In this document: positions 1 to 9,300 of the stretch, in pieces
Layout of the letters: every line of letters begins with the position of its first letter
Position numbering within the stretch: the stretch's first letter is position 1
DNA from: Dunaliella salina
Taxonomy: Eukaryota > Chlorophyta > Chlorophyceae > Chlamydomonadales > Dunaliellaceae
Length of the DNA stretch: 29,094 nt
Reading direction: 5' to 3'
Assembly: GCA_002284615.2 (NCBI GenBank)
Contig: MU069620.1
Span: 343,628 to 372,721 of the forward strand
Notes under the pieces: model-generated
Told to the model about the DNA's origin: nothing
Database searches by the model: none
What the model saw: the letters and a program-made list of their open reading frames with translations, nothing else
Program-made: the position numbers and the translations under genes

Positions 1-74
<74 letters not shown>
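1..74. repeat. CA dinucleotide microsatellite
   Basis: The window opens with an uninterrupted run of 37 CA units. It lies upstream of the first recognisable exon, so it is probably intronic. The true length is unknown because the window cuts it. Confidence 0.98.
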
Positions 75-77
<3 letters not shown>

Positions 78-255
78 GATGCATGCTTGTTTGCGGTTGA
101 AAACGTGAAGGTGTTTCCTGGCTTGGGTACTTATGATGTTCAGTCAGCAACAGAGCTTGGGCCATCTCTACTTGGACTCCCCATGAAGAGCCCATGCCTC
201 AGAGCTCTTTCAATGCTGAACACTTTCTAACTTCCTCGCCCGTGCGCCTGTCCAG

Positions 256-338
256 GTTGCTGTGAAGGTGCACGGCCCTTTTCTCCCGGACAGCTTGCCT
301 CCGCAAGCAATCAGCAACCTTCAGAATGGCCTTCGCAG
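256..338 (+). CDS. Exon 1 of SPL-like gene
   Basis: Acceptor CTGTCCAG before 256 and donor CGCAG/GTGAGG after 338. The 83 nt read V-A-V-K-V-H-G-P-F-L-P-D-S and on to N-L-Q-N-G-L-R, leaving two bases of an Arg codon that the next exon completes. The block resembles the K-L-F-G-K...F-P...L-R-x-Q-I-x-N-W-L segment that follows the SBP domain in large SPL proteins. The upstream exon, off the window, must end in phase 0. Short, so weak alone; the phase match to exon 2 is the main support. Confidence 0.45.
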
Positions 339-3300
339 GTGAGGTGGCTGCATGCGTTGCTCATGGACTCCATGCCTTTCCCGACGGTAGATGCACCTGA
401 GGGCTTATGAACTGCTTACCGTACAGCTTGGAATTCGTTGCGCAATATTTAAGTGTTTGCAAGCTCTGCGCAATGCACAAAAATTGGTTTTGAGGGGGAT
501 TTTCGCAGTTTGGGGGAAAATTTAGGTGCGCAATGAGGGTGCGCGATGGATTTATTAAACTCAAAAAAATAGGGGTGCGTGGTGGTCACAAGACTCTACG
601 GTACCTACTTGGTCGTGGCAGCTATTCATGGGCTCTGTGCGTGGCTCAACGGTTCGTGTCCTGCATACCTACTTGGTCATGGTAGCCATTCATGGGCATT
701 GTGCTGGCTCAAGGGCCCGCGTCCAACATACCTACTTGGCCGTGGCAGCCATTCATGGGCACTGTACCGGCTCAAAGGCCCGTATATGAGTACCTAGTTG
801 GTCGTGGTAGCCATTCATGGGCACTGTGCTGGCTCAAAGGCCCGTGTATTACATACCTACTTGGCCTTGGCAGCCCCATATGGGCAAAGTGCCGGAATGC
901 AAACACCTCCTGCCTTTCCTTACTTCAGTCTTTCATGCAAGTGCACTCTGACTTGCCTAAATCCAAGGACCCCCTTGGATCCTTGCACCCCAAACCCTGA
1001 TCATCCCTGTCCATCCACAACAGGTCCTCCCACCAGCATGTTCCTTGTTGCTTGTACTACAACTTGTACTACAAGGTTGTAGTGCACACTCTAGCATACC
1101 CCTTGTTGTTGTCGCTCTGCCGCACCTCACCCCTGGCATGCAATGCTCATGCATGGAGCTTAGTCGTTGGTGTTGGAAGGCAGTGCTCACTTGACACATG
1201 GGAGGAGGCGAGGGCGCAAGGGAGGGGCCTGCAGCGTGCTTGAGCATTGCATGTGTGCTTGAGCATTGCATGTGTGCTTGAGCATTGCATGTGTGCCCTG
1301 AGGACTGGAGCATGCATGTGAAGGCCACCTCCTTCCCCAGCACGTCGCTTGTGGCACTGCATTTATGTTAGACAAGGGGCTCATGGTACACCCAGTTGCA
1401 AATACCTGCACTTTGCAACATTGATGCCAATTACCTGCACTTGATGCAACATTGATGCCATGCCCACTTGTAGGACCTCGCACCTGATGCCACTTGATAC
1501 CTGCAGGAAATATGTTCAAATTATTACAAAATAGGGAAACTTAAGCATGGCCCCTATACTTGATGCTGCGCCCAAGTGGAGGACCCCGCACTTGATGCCA
1601 CATGTGCTGCGGCGCCCACTTGCAGGACCCCATACTCGATGCAACTTTGCCGCTACACTTGATGCCGCGCCCACTTGCAGGACCCCACACTCAATGCAAC
1701 CTTGCCGCTACACTTGATGCCGCACCCACTTGCAGGACCACGCACTTGATGCAACCTTGGTGCTGAACATGATGCTGCGCCCACTTGTCGGACCCCACAC
1801 TTGATGCAACTTGTCGCTATACTTGATGCTGGGCCTACTCATCAGACCCCGCACTTGATGCCACTTGATGCTGCACTGTAACAATTGTGAAAGGCCTTTG
1901 ATTGCCTTCCATTGCATCCCAGGCAATGCCTTCTCACAAGTGTTACAAACACTGTAGCAATCCTGAAAGGCCTTGGATTGCCTTCCTTTGCGTCCCAGGC
2001 AATACCTTTTTACAAGTGTTACAAAAACACTTGATGCCGCACCCATGTGTGGGACCGCTCACTTGATGCCACTTGATGCTACACTTGATGCTGCGCCCAC
2101 TTGCAGGTCCCTGCAATTGATGCCCTGTGATGTCCCACGTGATGCTGCGCGCGCAACCCCCCCAAAACAAACTTGCTGTTTTACCCCACATTTGATGCCA
2201 CTTGATGCTACACTCGATGCTGCGCCCACTTGTAGGTCCCCACAATTGATGCCCTGTGACGTTCCAGCCGTGCGCGCGGGCTGCCTGGTCATTAGCTACG
2301 GCACCCTGTCATGCAGCGAGGACTGCACCATGCTGCAGATGCAAAATGAGCTCGCTGCAGTGACAAAGGGATGGGCCCACGAGCATGGCTTGCTGCCATC
2401 AGGAAAAGAAGGGCTGCTGTCTGTGCAGGTGCGCCGAACTCCTGTTGCTGCTGACTGCTGCTGACCTCCTCCTCCCCCTGGTCAGCATTGTGAGGACTAC
2501 CAGCTGCAGGATGCCCTAACTAGATTGGCGTAACACGGGGATGAAAATACGTTTGAGGTCTGAAAGAGGTGTTACTGGTAGGGTTGGGTAAAGATGGTTG
2601 AGCATGTGGCAAAAGAGGGTCAAAGAGCCTCTTCGTGTCTCTCTTTTAAGCCTCTTTTGCCAACTTCTAAACCCTCTTTACACAACTCTAGCTACTTGCA
2701 TGCTCCATGCATCTGTGCGCCACCCCTGGCAGTCATGAACTTGGGATTCCCTGGTGGCCAGCCACTGAGATTTCAAATGAGCAAGGTCCAGCGCAAATGC
2801 CTATTTTGCGGCGCGAACCTAACTTTTTGACCATCACCCCTCCATTACGACCACCTCATGCGCCAAACTAGGTAATGTTGAGTGAACTGACACTTATCGG
2901 AACAAAGTGACGTCATTGCACAGAGGGGTGTCCCCAGTGCGTGGTGACTTCGAACGCCCAAAAACATGCTTCACGCGGCATGCACAAATTTCAAACCTGG
3001 CACACTTTTTACCTTTTTCCGAAGTTACTACTGCATTTCCTAAAAATTTTAATCTTTGTACATTCTGCGGGTGGTGATCTATGTCAGATCACAAGTTGAC
3101 AGGAGGTTTCAGGAAGATTCGGAATTTCAACCTGGAATTTTGATTTAAATTAATTTTATTGAATAAACAACAATAGACTTATAATTCCCAAAAAATGGTC
3201 CGGGAGAACTCAGGGCAGTTGAGTTGGTTTGACAGGCAGGTGACCAATTTGAAAACGGCCCTAAAAAATTCTAATATTTTTCTGACAATTGTTGAAAAAG

Positions 3301-6300
3301 TGTATTTTTAGCGAACATTAAGCCGGCATCCAAAAAAAAACTGCCCATGTGCATCTAGATGAATTATTTAAGCTTTTTTAAGCCTAAATCAATCAAACTG
3401 AGATGAGGATTGCATGCAGGGGTTGCATTCAAACAAACCCAGCCAAGCAGGGCAAAGGCAGAGGAAATGAGAAGCATGGACCCCCCCCAGTCCAGATCTG
3501 CTTTGATATGGAATCCTGTAGGTCATACCGGTTTGCATTTCTTTTGTTACCCTGCTCCGTCTGGTCACATACCCACTCACCTGCAGGCATGCTGTCAGTC
3601 CTCTTGGGTCAGCATGAGCACCAGCCTGATGGGGCTAGATTTTCCTCCAGAGCACAGTATTTTTGTGTGCCAGCCCTTCCTTGAAACTAACACGTCCCCT
3701 CCAGAGCAAAGACACTGTGCGTGTTTTGTGCCCACTCACCTGCATACTGCCAGCCCTCTTGGGGCAGCACCAGCACTGGCCTCACGGGGCTCAATCGTCC
3801 TCCAGAGCATAGCGTCCTTTCATATGCGCCAGCCCTTCCTTGACACTATCCTCGTACCCACGCACCTGCAGGCATGCTGCCAGGCGTGTTGGCTCAGCAT
3901 TAGCACTTGGCTAATGGGGCTTAACTGGCCTAATGGGGCTTAACTGTCCTCCTAAGCACAGTATCCTTTCTTGTGCGCCAGCCCTTTCTTGAAACTCCTC
4001 ACGTACCCGCGCACCTGCAGGCATGCTGCCAGTCCTCTTGGAGCAGCATCAGCACTGGCCTAATGGGGCTTGACTTTCCCCCTGAGCACAGTATCCCTTC
4101 TTGTGCGCCAGCCCTTTCTTGAAACTACTCACGTACCCGCGCACCTGCAGGCATGCTGCCAGTCCTCTTGGGGCAGCATCAGCACAAGCCTGGCTGGGCT
4201 AGATTGCTTCCCAGAGCATAGCCTCCTCGTGCGCCAGCCATTTCTTGAAACCACCATGTCAGATCCGGAGCTGAAACCGCTCTGTGTATTTGATCTCACC
4301 CTCATCGCCCCAAGCCAAGATTTCGAGCTGCGAGGCTGGCAGGGCGGGGCAGATGCGCCCGAGGACCTCCCGGATGATGTGAAGAGCCGCAGCCTGTGTT
4401 TGTTGGCTAATGTAGATGGCGAATTCCTTGCGACCTCTGTGGTGCAGCGACGAGACGACAGCAGCGGGGAGGTGTCAGTGCAGGTCAGTCTCCTTGAAAT
4501 GTCTCATGGAAATGTTAGATCAGCAAAGGGCGCTTGTGAACCGTCGATAGACAAGCAGTCTCATGGCTCTCAAAGGGCTTGGTTCACCTCAACTTTGTTG
4601 TGCGCATGCCCACCCTTCTGGTTTGAATCCAAGAAGCAGATGTGGCGCACATAAACCTTTGCTTTTTTGTGCCATCTTCTGGTCCATCTCACAGTTTGGT
4701 TGAAATGGTGCAGAGAACTTTCAAAAGGAAAGATAGTATGCAGGCCAGCTTAGCTTGTCTCCCTCGTGAAGACCTGGCCAGTGGGCCATCAGGCAAACTT
4801 CCCAGCATGCCGATTAAAATCTAATTTGTTATGTTTCAGGGTCTTTGGCACCAATGCCCCAGTGGCATGATCAACTGCACAGGTAGAAAGTTTGAGGGTC
4901 CTTGGCACCAATGCTCCAGTGGCATGGCGAACTGCACAGGATCCCAGTTCATATTTGGTTTGTCAATTTTGGTGCAAATTTGAAGGTCCTTGGCACCAGT
5001 GCCCCAGTGGCATGGCAAACTGCACAGGATGCCAGTTAAATTTGTTTTGCCAATTTTTAAGAAAATTTTGGGGTCCTTGGCACCAGGGCCCCAGTGACAT
5101 GGCAAACTGCACAGGATCCCAGTTGAAGTTTGGTTTGTCAATTTTAATGAAATTTTAGGGTCATTGGCAACGATGCCCCAGTGGCATGGCAAACTGCACA
5201 GAATGCCAGTTAAAATTTGGTTCGTCAATTTTGGTGAAAATTTTAGGGTCCTTGCAACCAATGCTCCAGTGGCATGGCAAACTGCACAGGATCCCAGTTA
5301 CAATTTGGTTTTGTCAGTTTTGGTGAAAATTTTAGGGTCCTTGGCAGCACCAGTGCCCCAGTGGCATGGCAAACTGCACAGGATCCCAGTTACAATTTGG
5401 TTTTGTCAATTTTGGTGAAAATTTTAGGGTCCTTGGCACCGATGCCCCAGTGGCATGGCAAACTGCATAGGATGCCAGTTAAAACTAGGTTTGGCAAGTT
5501 TGGTGTAAGTTTCAGGGTCTTTGGCAGCAATGCCCCATTAACTTACTGACCCTCTCAGCCACCACAGGCTAACTAGCACACCCAAGCATATCAGCCTCCC
5601 TTTGTGCACTCAGAAATTATTGTATTTTCAAACCAGACTTTGCCGGACACTCCTACCATAAGTGATAACGTTTGTTTGCATAAAAAAAGCCGTTCTGTTG
5701 CTCCCTTGAGCTGGAAATGTCAACCCCTTCACTGCCCAAAGTTTGTTCCTGCTTGTTTATCCAATCCACAGTGACCATGCTTGCTTGCATCCAGCCATTT
5801 TCCAAGGAAACGCCTGCGCACATGCTGTGGTGTGCTTCCCCTTGAGGCTGGGGGTTCTTGACAAACTTCACTGTGCTGAGCATGTGCTCATCTTCCACCG
5901 CGCCTGGCACCATCACTATCACCAAGCATGCCATCTTCACAAACTCAGAGTACAGCAGATCGGCACCTAAGTGGCAGGCCTCTACCTTCCAAGATGCTTC
6001 AGCCTTGGGCAGTGGCTTGGCTGTGGCCTCTTGCACCTCTTGCTCAGGCTCAGGCTCTGGCTTGTCTGACTGACTGCTGCTGCTTGGTGCTTTAGGGTTC
6101 CTGCCATGCTGCTCTGTCTTTGTGATTGCTGCCGTGCTGCATCGCGATCCCAGTAATTCTTGCCCTGCTCTTGCGAGTCAACACATGCTGCCCTACTCTG
6201 GAATCTGGTCGTCCCATGAACACCCCCCCCCCCCCCCCTTCTTGGGTAAACTGTCCCGCATAGCATTCTCGACCATACCTCAGCAACCCCTGCACCAATC

Positions 6301-9300
6301 CTGGACCTGATAAGCTTCATGGATAGCTTTTTTTTTTTGCTCTACGAGATGGGGTAAAGATGGTTAGGTGAGGTGCAGTGTGTGGCCGGCAGAAACGTCA
6401 GAAAATTTTCAAAAAATTGCTGCTTGCTTGGACATTTCCCATTGATGTCAATAGCACAGTGAGCCAACCTGCGCCCCAAAAGGCTCTAAATATCCGTCAT
6501 ACTGGGCCCCACCTTCAATGTTAAACTGGACCTGGGAAACTCTGTACTCGCAAGTGAGGCACCAAAAAAGTGGAAAATGTGTCCGCAGACTCAGTCAAAA
6601 GCGCACCGTTCATCATGCAGGCCACCGTTTGGCCTCATTTGAGTATTCTTAGGCACGCTATGCCGGGCCGCACCCAGGGATGTGCTCAATTTGTTCGGGG
6701 ACGCAGTGTTTGCCGTGCAATGCCACCTCCTGCATCTGCGCGCACACCCGTTCTGACGGTCACCCTACTGGCACCCTCCCCCAGTGTCCCCTGCAAAATC
6801 TGACACCACAGCATGTTTAGGCGACCTAAAAGGTAGCTGAAGTCCAGGAGCGCTGGTTGTTTGGTGCAAGTTTGAAAATTCACCCTTTTCTGCCAAAATG
6901 AGCGCAAAACAGCCCCAGAGCCACACAGAGCACCTCCACTTGCCATCTTTTCCAGCAAAACCCCATGCATGGGACACAAAACCATGTCCTGTTGCATAGG
7001 GAAAGCAAGGGTGCTTGCTGTAAGCGTGAACAGCAAAGTGAGACAGATTGGGAAACTATTAATTTCGACAACCAGCTGGTCTGGCAAAGGATGCACTGTA
7101 CCAAGTGCTTCAATGATTGTCGTCAATGCCATCATCCTTGAGCCAGTGCTTACGTAAGGGGCATTTTGGGGGGTCATACCAGGCAGCTTGGAAATTGTTG
7201 ATTAGGTCATGTGACTTTTTGGCTTTGTACTCCTCATCACACTGCCCCTTTGACATCCTTTTCCTGGTGTTCTTGGCACTTCTTGATGATTTGTCCAACG
7301 GGCTATTGGCTTGAAATTTGAGGGTGCAAAAGGCATCTTAGAGTGCTTTGAACCCTTTTCACCTAAGTCCCTCGTGGTCCCAAATTCTAGGCTTTCAAAT
7401 GCCCAAATCCCGGATTTTATAGCGATAGCTGGAACATAGCACCAAAAAGGAAGCACTGACCCCCACTAATCCTCTGAAACATTTGCTTTTGCTTCAAGGC
7501 ACTCAACAGCCAACATTACATAATTTGTCAGTCTGAAATGCAGTGTTTGTCCCACGATTCTCTTCTGTAAGGTTTGCTCTCCCTTGCCCCTGGACACAGC
7601 CCCTTCTTTAAAGCGGCAAATTTTTGTCATCCCAAATCATGGTGATCGGTGATTGAGGGTGATGTTTGAGAATCAGACGCAGCATGCTGACTGTGTTTCC
7701 TTGCCTCTGAAAATCTTGATAACTTGAATATTATTTAAGCTGTCCGCAATGAGTTTTAGCAGCCCCCCCCCCAAAAAAACCATGTTGCGGAGCAGTCGAC
7801 CGTGTGGCTGTGCTTTTTTTCCTGGGATGGATCTTTCAATATTCCGTGATGTGGTTCAGATTACTCAAGCACGACCTGTCCACTGTTTGCAACCAAAAAA
7901 TCCTTTGTCAACTCAACCAAAAAATCCTTTGTCAACTGCGGTGCAAGTGAGCTTGCCTGAGGTGGTGCGTGATGCGGCCACCCTCCCAACCCCATGCTTT
8001 CAACCCATGCTGTGAGACCAAGCATGATGCGGCCACCCTCTACCCTAAGTTTTGTAAACCATGCTGTGTCGTCTGCAGGTGCAAGTGAGCTTGCCGGAGA
8101 CTATGCATGATGCGGACACCCTCCCCACCCCATGCTTTCGACCCATGCTGTGAGACCATACATGGTGCAGCCACCCTCCACCCTAAGTTTTGTTAAACCA
8201 TGCTGTGTCATCTGTAGGTGCAAGTGAGCTTGCCGGAGTCCATGCGTGTTGCGGCCACCCTCCCCACCCCCTTCCTTACAACCCATGCTGTGAGACCATG
8301 CATGGTGCGGCCACCCTCCACCCCAAGTTTTTTTTGTAAACCATGCTGTGTCGTCTGCAGGTGCAAGTGAGCTTGCCTGAGGCAATGCGCGATGCAACCA
8401 CCCTCCACCCCAAGGTGCTAGTGCTGGAGTTGTGGGCAGTAGGCACGCTGGTGTGCAGCTATGGCGCTGTGCTGCTTCCTTGTGCGGGCGCGCTAACAGA
8501 GCTGCAAGGCTGGGCAGATGAAGCTGGAGGCGGGCGCAGCTGTGAGGAGCGCTCTGCCTTTGTGCGTGATCTGGTGGACTGGATGCACTTCCATGCCACC
8601 TGCAATAGTGCCTTGAAGCAGAGACATCAAGGGGCGGCAGACATGTTCATTCATGAGGGCTTGGCTGACCAGGCTGACGAGGAGGTCCAGGAGATGCATG
8701 AGCTTGGAGAGGACCTGCTTGCGCACTGCCTGGGGCACGGCATGCTCACACTGGCAGGTAAGGGGGGGTTGGCTTGATTGGATGCTGTTGACTTCCTGAT
8801 GGAGTGACTAACTTGACGGCTGCTGTTGGACTCTTGATAATTTGACAGAGCACGCTGGCAGGTAAGGGGTGGTGGGCTCGATGGATGCTTTAGAGAATGG
8901 AAAAAACATGAGCAAGTGCGTATCATACCATCGTCTTGGTGTCGCTGCGCTCGCAGACTCTGTGTTGAGGAACAGTGTTGCCACTCATCAAGTTCGATAG
9001 TGACAGCATGGATTCGGTTGTCAAGCTTGCAATAATGCTTCATCAGCATGACAACCTCTTTTGCTGATGCCCAGTGTGTCTTGGGCCAAAAAACCTTGCA
9101 GATCTTTTTTTTTCATGATCCTTGAGAAGCCTCTGATCTCCTTTGCTCCTCGCCATTATACTTACATGCAGCTCTCTGAGCCGATGCATCCTCATCTCCT
9201 TAATTGATGTAGGGAGAGCATTATCTGCCTATGTACCTTTTTCCATTTCTTTTCTTCTCTTTTGCAGGCATGTTGCTGAATGTGCTGGCTTCCTGCCCAG

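Larger units (their letters stand above)
339..2235 (+). other. Intron 1, filled with minisatellites
   Basis: A 1.9-kb intron. It contains a 63-bp array (603-895), a 19-bp array (1238-1294), a 55-bp array (about 1560-1880), a 76-bp duplication (1877-2028) and a 129-bp duplication reaching the acceptor. Open frames of 60-130 codons on both strands here come from repeat units whose length is a multiple of three or from low stop density, and they match no protein I know. Confidence 0.6.
4484..8360 (+). other. Intron 3, 3.9 kb
   Basis: In order: about 350 bp of unique sequence; an 88-bp satellite (4836-5545); an antisense hAT transposase remnant (5653-6036); a G/C-run region with 13 C near 6228; about 1.6 kb (6340-7930) in which I recognise nothing, including a 163-codon minus-strand open frame at 6686-7177 with no motif I know; and the acceptor-spanning array from 7941. 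Confidence 0.55.

Noticed and set aside
579..1082. Repetitive open frames with H-S-W-A-L-C-W-L-K-G units
   Set aside because: Produced by a 63-bp minisatellite whose period is a multiple of three; no start context, no family resemblance, and it lies in intron 1.
3410..4237. Long plus-strand open frame through the 130-bp array
   Set aside because: Repeat-derived; it only becomes convincing coding sequence at the exon 3 acceptor.
4836..5545. Regular 88-bp spacing, considered as a CRISPR-like array
   Set aside because: Units are contiguous and nearly identical over their whole length, with no unique spacers, in a eukaryotic intron.
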